Origin: Symbiobacteriaceae bacterium
Lineage (GTDB): Bacteria; Bacillota_E; Symbiobacteriia; Symbiobacteriales; Symbiobacteriaceae
Length of the DNA: 6,789 nucleotides
NCBI GenBank assembly: GCA_027356675.1
Contig: DAHVXO010000034.1
Span: 1 to 6,789 of the forward strand
Direction of reading: 5' to 3'
Of the stretch, positions 1 through 6,514 are shown piece after piece. A program made the position numbers and the translations under genes. Numbering within the stretch: position 1 is the stretch's first letter; each line of letters begins with the position of its first letter. Below the pieces are notes generated by a model. That model was not told where the DNA came from. It did not search any database and saw nothing but the letters and a program-made list of their open reading frames with translations.

Positions 1-1728
1 CTGGAGTACCCTGCCGACCTCTACGAACTGGTGGTGGTGACCGATGAAAAGGAAGCTCGGGCGGCACAGATTCGCCGGGCAGAGGCTGTGGGGTCCGCAG
101 CTCACGCCCTGCGCGAGCGGACTGCCCCACCGGGGGCCGAGTCCGAGGCTGGAGCCCTGACGCTGGCCTTGCTGGGTGAACTGTCCCTGGAGGCAATCGA
201 GGACGTGCGGCGCCGCCTGGGAAGCTCAGAGGGCCTTCTGCTGCTGCGGCATGTGCCAGACCACCTGCTCCATCCCCTCCTGTGGGAAGTCGCGCAGCGG
301 CTGCTGCATAATTCGGGGAAGCGGGGTTCCGCCTACCTCTTCCGTCGGCTCCAGCTCCGCCTGCCCACCGCCGGCGAGGAGGAATTGCAGGGAGCCTACG
401 CCGCCCTGCTCTCCCTGGCGATTCCAACCTCAGCGGCGTTCTGCCGCCTCCGGGGGGGCGACGGCCGGGCGCTGGCGGCCCGGCTGGCCACCATGGCCGC
501 CCGGGCACACCACTCCCTGACCCGGGAGATCATCCTCGCCATGTGTGAGTCGCTGGCTGCAGCCCTCATGGACAGGCTGGAGCAGGCCGGCAGTCAGACG
601 GACCTGGAGGAGCGCCTGGAGCGGACCTACCGGGAGATCTTCCCCACCACCCAGGACATTCTGGAGCGCAAGGTGCGGGAGATGGCGGGGCACCCGGCGG
701 CCCCGGTGCTCAAGCATGTCGTGGTCCCGGCCGACTTCGACGGCTCCCTGGGCGGGGTCTGCCTGGGCTGCGACGTCCCATCCACCAAGGGCCGGGCCCT
801 GAACTGGGGCCTGGCCTACATCGACGGGCGCACGACCTGGTGCGGGTTCTATGACGCGGAAAGCCGGCCCCATCCCAAGTCGATGCTATATGTCGCCCAC
901 CGGGTCCTCGAGGCGCGGGCGGCCGAGGCGAATGCCCCCCGCATCTTCCAGGGACCGGTCTTTCAGGTGCGCAATTGGTATGACATGGGTCCGTTCTGCA
1001 AAATCGCCTCGCTGTACCAGGCGATTGCTCACGACTGGTATCTGCCGGCGCTCTTTCGCCGGCTGCCTTTCGTGGGGGGCACCAACCTGTACATCGAGGC
1101 GCGGCTGATACGCGGTATCGGTGGATACGATGCGTCCTCCCTGACCGAGGATCTGGAACTCGGGACGCGCGCCTACCTGGCCGCGGGTGCGTGGCCTGAA
1201 TACCTCCCCTACCCGTCCAGCGGGCAGACGCCGCCCACCTTCGCCGGGTTCTACCGGCAGCGGCTGCGCTGGGCCACCGGCCACCTGCAGGTGATGGCCA
1301 AGGTCAAGGCCGAGCCCTCCTACGATGAGGCCAAGCGGAAGCGGCTGCTCCGGGAACTCTGGCGCAAGGGGCAGGGGGAATGGATTTTCTATAAGACCGC
1401 GACCCTGGTGCCCCCGGCGATCATCGTGCTCTGGTTCTTCAACCTGGTGGACCCCAACGTGCTGGGGACCGGCTGGCACGTGGGGATGAACCTGCTGTCG
1501 ACCGTCTACCTGGCCTTCACCATCTACGCCTTTTTCCGGTACCTCGAGCACCTGGACCAGACCGGTCGCCCCCGCCGCTGGCTGGGCCAGTTGGCGGCGC
1601 TGGCCCAATTGCTGGTGCTGCCGCTGGCGGCGTTCCTCTTCCCGGTGCCGTACTCCAGTGCGCTGGTACTCAGCACCCTGGGGAAGGGTCCATCGCAGTG
1701 GGTCAAGACGCCCCGCACGCGGGAATAG
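1..1728 (+). CDS. Membrane-bound family 2 glycosyltransferase, 5' end cut by window edge
   Basis: Processive-type GT2 glycosyltransferase, probably making or extending a cell-surface polysaccharide from a nucleotide-sugar at the cytoplasmic membrane; sugar and product cannot be told. The frame is open from base 1 (LEYPADLYEL precedes the GTG at 31), so position 31 is not the true start and the N-terminus lies outside; 575 residues are visible. Numbering from base 1, landmarks are the first nucleotide-binding Asp in VVVTDE (D15), STKGRALNWG (261-270), the metal-site region DAES (285-288), FVGGTN (357-362), the catalytic TED (382-384) and QRLRW (420-424), the Q-x-x-R-W signature of processive GT2 enzymes. 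Three or four hydrophobic segments follow at about 461-483, 494-514 and 528-557, ending in a short basic tail. Oddity: about 200 residues, rich in Ala, Leu, Arg and Glu and apparently helical, sit between D15 and STKGRALN, where ordinary GT2 enzymes have a few dozen. Its stop abuts that of convergent fni. Confidence 0.9.
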   Translation: MEYPADLYELVVVTDEKEARAAQIRRAEAVGSAAHALRERTAPPGAESEAGALTLALLGELSLEAIEDVRRRLGSSEGLLLLRHVPDHLLHPLLWEVAQRLLHNSGKRGSAYLFRRLQLRLPTAGEEELQGAYAALLSLAIPTSAAFCRLRGGDGRALAARLATMAARAHHSLTREIILAMCESLAAALMDRLEQAGSQTDLEERLERTYREIFPTTQDILERKVREMAGHPAAPVLKHVVVPADFDGSLGGVCLGCDVPSTKGRALNWGLAYIDGRTTWCGFYDAESRPHPKSMLYVAHRVLEARAAEANAPRIFQGPVFQVRNWYDMGPFCKIASLYQAIAHDWYLPALFRRLPFVGGTNLYIEARLIRGIGGYDASSLTEDLELGTRAYLAAGAWPEYLPYPSSGQTPPTFAGFYRQRLRWATGHLQVMAKVKAEPSYDEAKRKRLLRELWRKGQGEWIFYKTATLVPPAIIVLWFFNLVDPNVLGTGWHVGMNLLSTVYLAFTIYAFFRYLEHLDQTGRPRRWLGQLAALAQLLVLPLAAFLFPVPYSSALVLSTLGKGPSQWVKTPRTRE

Positions 1729-2814
1729 TTACGCCCTGCGGGCCAGGGACTCCAGGTCAACACCCCTGGCACGGCACCACTCACCCGTGACCCCAGTGAC
1801 CACCACAGGGCGGCGTCGCAGGGTGCGCACGGTGGGGCCGCCTGCCAGGAGCGCCGCCCGGTTAAGGTCTCCGCACAGCGTGGTCAGGTACTGCCGAACG
1901 GCTGTAATACCCCCGGCGGCGTGCTGCCTGAGCACGGCGCCAGCCACGCCCACGGCCCGCGCTCCGACCGCAACCGCCTTGGCCGCCTCGCTTCCATATG
2001 TGATGCCGCCGCTGGCCATGACATCAAGCCCAGGCAGGGCCAGGGCTGTGACCTCCAGGAGGGCGCAGGCCGTGGGGATACCCCAGGCCTCAAGCCCGGG
2101 GTCCAGGTCGGTCTCCGCTCGCCGCTGGGCTTCAATCCAGGCAAAGTTGGTGCCACCCCGTCCCGACACATCCACCGCCCGCACCCCGACGCCATGCAGC
2201 TCTCGGGCGGTCTCGCGCGAAAGCCCAAAGCCGCACTCCTTGACCACCACGGGCACCGACGACTCCCGCACCAGCAGGGCGATGCGCTCCAACTGGCCGC
2301 GGAAATCCCGGTCACCCTCGGCCATCACGAGTTCTTGGGGGGCGTTCAGGTGGATCTGGAGCAGGTTAGCGCCAATCATCTCCACCGCACGCACGGCATC
2401 GTCAACGCTCGCTCCGGCACTCACGTTTGCGAGCAATACGCCGCCCGGGCTGACATCCCGGACGACCCTGTAGGTCTCGGCCACCGCGGGCTCCCTGAGC
2501 CCGGCCGTCTGCGACCCTACAGCCATGGCCAGACCGAGTTCGGCCGCCACGGTCGCCAGGTCCCGGTTGATGCCGGCGACGCCCGGGGCTCCCCCGGTCA
2601 TCGCGTTGATGATGATTGGGCTCGCCAGCCGGACCCCTGCCACAGATGTGGCCAGGTCTACCTCACTCAGGGCTGCCTCCGGCAGGCTCTGATGCACGAG
2701 GTGCACGTCTGCCCACCCGGGTGCCGGCAGTCCCGCCGGTCCGCGTCCCGGCGCCGCCGCTTGTGCGACCGCCAGTCTTACGTGATCCAGTTTTCGTTGC
2801 TGCCGTTCGCTCAC
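1729..2814 (-). CDS. fni: Type 2 isopentenyl-diphosphate delta-isomerase (FMN-dependent)
   Basis: Interconverts isopentenyl diphosphate and dimethylallyl diphosphate in the cytoplasm, using reduced FMN and Mg2+, and so balances the two isoprenoid building blocks. From the GTG at 2814 the protein has 361 residues, close to the usual 340-350. Family signatures in order: RKLDHVRLA (7-15), NAMTGG (70-75), VGSQTAGL (99-106), NVSAG (130-134), LQIHLNAPQE (152-161, with the Gln-Glu pair that contacts Mg2+ and substrate in this family), AEGDRDF (165-171), VKECGFG (191-197), DVSGRGGTNF (215-224), ASGGI (267-271) and AGAVLR (291-296); together they trace the FMN-binding TIM barrel. I chose this start because a strong ribosome site sits 6 bases upstream and RKLDHVRLA then falls at the N-terminus as in homologues. 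The frame stays open to a GTG at 2904, but that lacks a ribosome site and lies deeper in topB. The start lies inside topB, so translation of the two is probably coupled. Small departures such as AEGDR for the commoner PEGDR are unlikely to matter. Confidence 0.95.
   Translation of the reverse strand: MSERQQRKLDHVRLAVAQAAAPGRGPAGLPAPGWADVHLVHQSLPEAALSEVDLATSVAGVRLASPIIINAMTGGAPGVAGINRDLATVAAELGLAMAVGSQTAGLREPAVAETYRVVRDVSPGGVLLANVSAGASVDDAVRAVEMIGANLLQIHLNAPQELVMAEGDRDFRGQLERIALLVRESSVPVVVKECGFGLSRETARELHGVGVRAVDVSGRGGTNFAWIEAQRRAETDLDPGLEAWGIPTACALLEVTALALPGLDVMASGGITYGSEAAKAVAVGARAVGVAGAVLRQHAAGGITAVRQYLTTLCGDLNRAALLAGGPTVRTLRRRPVVVTGVTGEWCRARGVDLESLARRA
2663..2814 (-). other. Out-of-frame overlap of topB 3' end and fni 5' end
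   Basis: About 152 bases are read in two frames on the same strand: the last ~49 codons and TGA stop (2665-2663) of topB, and the first ~50 codons of fni. The fni frame carries conserved residues here (RKLDHVRLA), whereas the topB frame gives a simple basic Gly/Thr/Arg-rich tail. fni is therefore probably the older reading, with topB extended over it. In the third frame a TAG sits at 2891-2889, just past the end of the conserved topB domain. A single-base shift near there, biological or a sequencing error, would therefore also explain the long tail. Confidence 0.8.
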
Positions 2815-5080
2815 CGGGGTCCACCTCCCCACCACGGCGACTCCCCGTCTTCCCGACCGGCTTGTCGGCAGGGGCGGCCGCGTATCCACTACGTTTGTAC
2901 CCACTAGCTTTGGGCGGCGTACTCACCGGGAATTCGAACTCTACCTTGCCCTCTTTCAACACCAGGAACGCGGAGAACACCTTTCCCGTCCGAGGAGAGG
3001 TAAACCCGGTGATTAACGGCGTCTTGCCCTTCTGTAGGAGCGCCATCGCCAGTGTGGTGTCGATCACCTTGCCACAGAGGAAGCCCGGCACCCGGATCGC
3101 ACAGTCAGCATTGGCGCACACCCAACCCTTGCTGCCCTTCACGACCGCCCGACCGCAGCGCGGGCATTTGGCGGCGTAGGGGGGCAGATCACGCTCACCG
3201 CTGGGCTCGGCTCCTGACCGGGCGGCCCGCTGCTGGCGTTTCGGCGCAGCCCCGCCCTCGGCCTGCTTTACCCAGTGCACCACCTGGGTGGCGAGGTCCC
3301 GGATCTGGCCCATCAGGCGCTCCGGTTCGTAGCTCCCCGCCTGAATGTCCGCAATACGTTTCTCCCAGTCGCCGGTCAGCTCCGCACTGAGCAGGACCTG
3401 TGCGCCCGCGGATTCGGCCCGCTGCACCAGTTCTCGCCCCTTGGGCGTCGGGACCAGCGCCTTCTTCTCCGGGACGATATACCCGACGTCCTTCAACCGC
3501 TCGATGATGGCAGCCCGAGTGGCCGGCGTCCCCAGCCCGTGACCCTTCATCGCCTCTTTGAGCGCCTCGTCCGTGATCTCCTTGCCCGCGAACTCCATCG
3601 CTGTGAGCAGCCCCGCCTCCGAATAGCGCCGGGGCGGCTTGGTCGTCTTCTCTTTCACATCCACCGAACGGGTGAGGACCCCATCGCCCACGGCGAGCGG
3701 TGGGAGCGGGGACAACTGCTCCTCGTCCGCGTCCTCCTGCTTACGACCGGTGACTTCCTGCTCGACCACGCGCCAGCCCGGCACCAGAACCTGCCGACCA
3801 TGGGACCGAAAACGGTCCGGATGGGCAGCAACCCGGGTGATGACCTCCACGTCAAGGTACCGCGCATCCGGGTAAAACTGCGCCAGGAAACGGCGCACGA
3901 CCATTCCATAGACCTTTGCTGCGGCCCCGCTCAGCGCCCCTGCCCGCTCCGCGGTCGGAATGATCGCATGGTGATCGCTGACCTTGCCGTCATCCACCAC
4001 GCGCCGGTTGCCGCCGTGAACCAGGGCCAGGTCCGCACCTTGCGCCAGACCCCGAAATTCGCTCTGCCCGCCCACCGCCTGCACGATGCCCGGCAGGCTC
4101 TGCACCAGGTCGCGCGTCAGGTACCGCGAGTCCGTGCGCGGGTATGTGATCAGCTTGTCCTCGTACAGGGACTGCGCCGCCTTCAAGGTGGCCGCCGCGG
4201 TCAGCCCAAATCGGCGGTTAGCCTCACGCTGCAGCGTGGTCAGGTCATACAACTGCGGCGGACGCTCAACCCCGGGCTTCTCGTCCACGGACTCGACCAA
4301 CCCCGGCTGACCCTTGACCCGGTCCGCCACGGCCTGCGCATCCTCCGCCCGGGGCAGCCGGTCGCCATCGGGCCCGATGAACTTGCCGCCGTAGGTCCGC
4401 CGGTCCGTCGTCGCAAACTCGGCCCAGACCTCCCAATACTGGTGCGGCACAAAGGCCTCAATCTCCCGCTCGCGCCGCACAATCAGGGCAAGGGTCGGGG
4501 TCTGGACCCGCCCGACGGATAGCAACTCCCCCCATTTGACCGTGAAGGCGCGCGTTGCATTCATACCGACCAGCCAATCGCCCTGAGCCCGGCACAATGC
4601 ACTCTGGTACAGCCGATCGTACTCGGCTTGCGGGCGGAGGCTAGCAAATGCCTTGCGAATCGCCTCCCGCGTCAGCGAGGAGACCCACAGGCGCTGAGTC
4701 GGACGGCGCACCCCCGCTGCCTGACAGATATAGCGAAAGATCAGCTCGCCCTCCCGCCCGGCGTCGCAGGCGTTGACCAGTTCGGCGGCGGTACGTGCCA
4801 GCCGTGCCACCGTCTCGAACTGGGACCGCGTCTTGGGCACCACCTTCACCCCAAACGCGGCCGGCAGCATCGGCAGAGCCTCCAGGGACCAGCGCTTCCA
4901 CCGAGGGTCGTAATCGTCAGGCGACATCTGCTCCACCAGGTGCCCAATGGCCCAACTGAGCAGGTACTGCGGGCTCTCCAGGTATCCCTCGCGCGCGGCA
5001 AAACCACCCAAGGCCTCGGCGATGGCTCGGGCGGCTGATGGTTTCTCCGCGATAATCAACGGCTTTGCAGGCATGGACAT
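2663..5080 (-). CDS. topB: DNA topoisomerase III (type IA topoisomerase)
   Basis: Type IA topoisomerase that passes single strands through a transient 5'-phosphotyrosyl break; topoisomerase III mainly decatenates and resolves replication or recombination intermediates. The protein has 805 residues. The Toprim domain begins at once with LIIAEKPSAARAIAEALGG (catalytic Glu12) and continues to CDAGREGEL (D106, E110). SVGRVQTPTL is at 188-197, the active-site tyrosine is Y313 in ITYPRTDSRYL, and HHAIIPT (370-376) and HGLGTPATRAAIIERL (514-529) are typical core motifs. A topoisomerase C-terminal repeat with a four-Cys zinc ribbon (C639, C642, C655, C660) runs to about 718. Residues 719-805 are a low-complexity Gly/Thr/Arg/Lys tail with repeated KTGSR and GTR units; the last ~49 are read from DNA that also encodes the start of fni. 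The ATG at 5080 is preferred because GAGGTGG lies 10 bases upstream, against 16 for the ATG at 5074. The second acidic position of the usual D-x-D is Gly108, which I recall as common in this TopB branch. Confidence 0.96.
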   Translation of the reverse strand: MSMPAKPLIIAEKPSAARAIAEALGGFAAREGYLESPQYLLSWAIGHLVEQMSPDDYDPRWKRWSLEALPMLPAAFGVKVVPKTRSQFETVARLARTAAELVNACDAGREGELIFRYICQAAGVRRPTQRLWVSSLTREAIRKAFASLRPQAEYDRLYQSALCRAQGDWLVGMNATRAFTVKWGELLSVGRVQTPTLALIVRREREIEAFVPHQYWEVWAEFATTDRRTYGGKFIGPDGDRLPRAEDAQAVADRVKGQPGLVESVDEKPGVERPPQLYDLTTLQREANRRFGLTAAATLKAAQSLYEDKLITYPRTDSRYLTRDLVQSLPGIVQAVGGQSEFRGLAQGADLALVHGGNRRVVDDGKVSDHHAIIPTAERAGALSGAAAKVYGMVVRRFLAQFYPDARYLDVEVITRVAAHPDRFRSHGRQVLVPGWRVVEQEVTGRKQEDADEEQLSPLPPLAVGDGVLTRSVDVKEKTTKPPRRYSEAGLLTAMEFAGKEITDEALKEAMKGHGLGTPATRAAIIERLKDVGYIVPEKKALVPTPKGRELVQRAESAGAQVLLSAELTGDWEKRIADIQAGSYEPERLMGQIRDLATQVVHWVKQAEGGAAPKRQQRAARSGAEPSGERDLPPYAAKCPRCGRAVVKGSKGWVCANADCAIRVPGFLCGKVIDTTLAMALLQKGKTPLITGFTSPRTGKVFSAFLVLKEGKVEFEFPVSTPPKASGYKRSGYAAAPADKPVGKTGSRRGGEVDPGERTAATKTGSRKTGGRTSGGAGTRTGGTAGTRVGRRAPRASEPAGGSPE
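2821..2830 (-). promoter_or_regulatory. Ribosome binding site of fni, inside topB
   Basis: On the - strand the bases read GGGGAGGTGG, followed by 6 bases (ACCCCG) and then GTG at 2814-2812. This near-perfect anti-16S match fixes the fni start at 2814 rather than at the GTG at 2904, which has no purine-rich site ahead of it. It lies within the coding sequence of the topB C-terminal tail. Confidence 0.85.
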
Positions 5081-5090
5081 GCGACAAGAT

Positions 5091-5097
5091 CCACCTC
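5091..5097 (-). promoter_or_regulatory. Ribosome binding site of topB
   Basis: The - strand reads GAGGTGG, then 10 bases, then ATG at 5080-5078. The spacing favours this ATG over the in-frame ATG two codons later. The first bases of the site can pair with CCTCA upstream (see the leader hairpin at 5094-5123). Confidence 0.7.
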
Positions 5098-5123
5098 ACG
5101 GGTTGAGTTCGCCTTGCCTGAGG
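5094..5123 (-). promoter_or_regulatory. Possible leader hairpin covering the topB ribosome site
   Basis: In the topB leader, CCTCA (5123-5119 on the - strand) is complementary to TGAGG (5098-5094), which overlaps the ribosome site; the loop is 20 bases. A competing smaller stem, GCCT with AGGC, lies at the 5' side of this region. Five base pairs with a long loop can arise by chance in GC-rich DNA, so this is only a candidate. I see no clear -35/-10 promoter in the leader between 5081 and 5160. Confidence 0.2.
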
Positions 5124-5160
5124 CCAATCCCTTTCCCCCGGCGGCCCGGCAGCGCAGCAG

Positions 5161-5190
5161 CAAAAGGCCCGATCCCATAGAGATCGGGCC
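5161..5190 (-). terminator. Rho-independent terminator downstream of rpsA
   Basis: On the - strand a perfect 9-bp inverted repeat, GGCCCGATC ... GATCGGGCC (5190-5182 and 5174-5166), encloses 7 bases (TCTATGG) that can add a T-G and a C-G pair, giving an 11-bp stem with a 3-base loop. TTTT follows at 5165-5162. It starts 18 bases after the rpsA stop codon. The T run is short, so some read-through into topB is plausible. On the + strand no T run follows, so it acts on - strand transcription. Confidence 0.8.
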
Positions 5191-5208
5191 CACTTGAATC
5201 AATGCGAT

Positions 5209-6435
5209 TTATTCGGGCTTCTCTGCGGGTAGGCCCTCGGCCACCACGGGCGCCGCTTCGGCGGGCGCCTCAGCAGCCGCAGCCACCGGGGCGGGTTCGG
5301 GTGCAGCGACTTCAGCCGGGGCGGCCTCTTCCGTAGCGGCACCCTCCAGCTCGCGCAGGCTCAAGCTAATCCGGCGCTGTTCGGGGCTGACCCCGACCAC
5401 CTTGGCCTGGATTTCCTGGCCGACGTGCACCACATCGCCCGGCGTGTTCACCCGGCGATCAGCCAACTGCGAAATGTGGATCAAGCCGTCCACGCCGGGC
5501 TCCAACTCCACGAAAGCGCCGAAGGTCGCCAGGCGAGCCACCGTGCCACCCACGACCGACCCAACCGCATAGCGATCGGACACGGTCTCCCACGGATCCG
5601 GCAGCACCTGCTTGAGGCCGAGGGAGACCTTCTCCTTCTCCCGGTCCAGCCGCAGGATCTTGACCTTGACCTTTTCGCCCTCCTTCAGGACCTGGGAGGG
5701 GTGCTTGATCCGGCCATAGGACATCTCGGAGATATGCAAAAGGCCGTCCACGCCGCCCAAGTCGATAAACGACCCGAAGTCGGTCAGGCTCTTGACGGTG
5801 CCTTCGCGCACCTGGCCCTCTGCGACGTTGGCCCAGAATTCTTGTTTCGACCGGTCCCGCTCATGCTCCAGCACCTGCTTGCGGGAGAGGATGACCCGAG
5901 TCTTGCCACGCTCCAGTTCGATGACCTTCACACGGATCATCTGCCCGACATACTTGGACAGATCGTTAACGTACCCACGCTCCACCTGGGAGGCCGGCAG
6001 GAAGGCCCGCAAACCGAGATCCACAACCAACCCGCCCTTGACAGCCTCGGTCACCTGCGCATCAAGGACGTCGCCGGCTTCATAATGCTTGACGACCTTC
6101 TCCCAGGCGATCGCCTCTTCGGCCCGGCGCCGCGAGAGCCGCAACCCACCCTCGCCACGGCTATCGACGCTGAGGACTACCACGCGTACGTCGTCGCCTA
6201 CTTTGAGGCCCGATTCAGCTGCGTGTTGCATGGGACGGTGGGATAGTTCATTTAGAGTAATGGTGCCCTCGGACTTGTAGCCGACGTCCACCATGATGGA
6301 ATCGTCGCTCACGCGAACGACGTGTCCCGTCACGATTTCCCCTTCCTTCGGCACTCGCAGAGCGGCTTCCATTTCTGCCCGCGCTTCAGCTGCTTCGTTC
6401 TCGCTAATGCTGTCCTGGTTGACAAAGTCCCGCAC
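5209..6435 (-). CDS. rpsA: S1 RNA-binding domain protein, ribosomal protein S1 homologue
   Basis: RNA-binding protein of the ribosomal S1 family (ypfD type in Bacillus), expected to bind mRNA and assist translation, probably at the 30S subunit. The 408 residues contain four S1 OB-fold repeats at about 31-102, 118-186, 207-275 and 291-361. Repeats 3 and 4 are the most canonical, with DFGSFIDLGGVDGLLHISEM (219-238) and TFGAFVEL with GVDGLIHISQL (304-324). Repeat 2 carries the AFLPASQVE motif of the second domain. Four repeats fit Bacillota S1 proteins; proteobacterial S1 has six. Residues about 365-408 form an acidic Ala/Pro/Glu/Val tail, likely disordered. The GTG start at 6435 is set by AGGAGGT 7 bases upstream. 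The gene follows plsC after a 79-base gap and ends at a good intrinsic terminator. Whether it is a true ribosomal S1 or a paralogue of the family cannot be decided from sequence alone, because Bacillota S1 homologues differ in ribosome association. Confidence 0.94.
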   Translation of the reverse strand: MRDFVNQDSISENEAAEARAEMEAALRVPKEGEIVTGHVVRVSDDSIMVDVGYKSEGTITLNELSHRPMQHAAESGLKVGDDVRVVVLSVDSRGEGGLRLSRRRAEEAIAWEKVVKHYEAGDVLDAQVTEAVKGGLVVDLGLRAFLPASQVERGYVNDLSKYVGQMIRVKVIELERGKTRVILSRKQVLEHERDRSKQEFWANVAEGQVREGTVKSLTDFGSFIDLGGVDGLLHISEMSYGRIKHPSQVLKEGEKVKVKILRLDREKEKVSLGLKQVLPDPWETVSDRYAVGSVVGGTVARLATFGAFVELEPGVDGLIHISQLADRRVNTPGDVVHVGQEIQAKVVGVSPEQRRISLSLRELEGAATEEAAPAEVAAPEPAPVAAAAEAPAEAAPVVAEGLPAEKPE

Positions 6436-6440
6436 GATAG

Positions 6441-6450
6441 TGACCTCCTC
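6441..6450 (-). promoter_or_regulatory. Ribosome binding site of rpsA
   Basis: The - strand reads GAGGAGGTCA, with the AGGAGGT core 7 bases before GTG at 6435-6433. This strong site decides the GTG start. The rest of the 79-base gap back to plsC shows no terminator and no convincing promoter, so rpsA is probably co-transcribed with plsC. Confidence 0.85.
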
Positions 6451-6514
6451 GATGGCTCCGACCGGAAAAATCCGTCCTCTGGCGACGGCTACTCACACCG
6501 AAGTCTCCGCGTGA

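Noticed and set aside
31..33. GTG at 31 as the start of the glycosyltransferase
   Set aside because: The frame is open back to base 1 and the ten upstream residues (LEYPADLYEL) fit the conserved strand before the first catalytic Asp, so the gene is cut by the window edge.
886..1608. - strand open frame of 240 codons antisense to the glycosyltransferase
   Set aside because: Gly/Pro/Gln-rich translation with no domain; the + strand frame carries the GT2 motifs.
1711..1742. Small inverted repeats (CCCGCA with TGCGGG; CCCGC with GCGGG) at the convergent stop codons, as a bidirectional terminator
   Set aside because: Short stems with unsuitable loops and no T run on either strand; expected by chance in GC-rich sequence.
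2902..2904. GTG at 2904 as the start of fni
   Set aside because: No ribosome site precedes it, and it would add 30 non-conserved residues; GTG at 2814 has a strong site and the expected N-terminus.
1921..2907. + strand open frame of 328 codons antisense to fni and the topB end
   Set aside because: Arg/Pro/His-rich shadow with no motif, opposite fully conserved fni signatures.
3275..4522. Long + strand open frame of 415 codons antisense to topB
   Set aside because: It lies wholly opposite a confidently identified gene with all family motifs. Its translation is rich in Arg, Pro, His, Gln and Leu with no recognisable domain, as expected for the antisense of GC-rich coding DNA.
5425..6246. + strand open frame of 273 codons antisense to rpsA
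   Set aside because: Mirror of the four S1 repeats; the repeated His/Leu/Asp-rich pattern simply reflects the repeats on the other strand.
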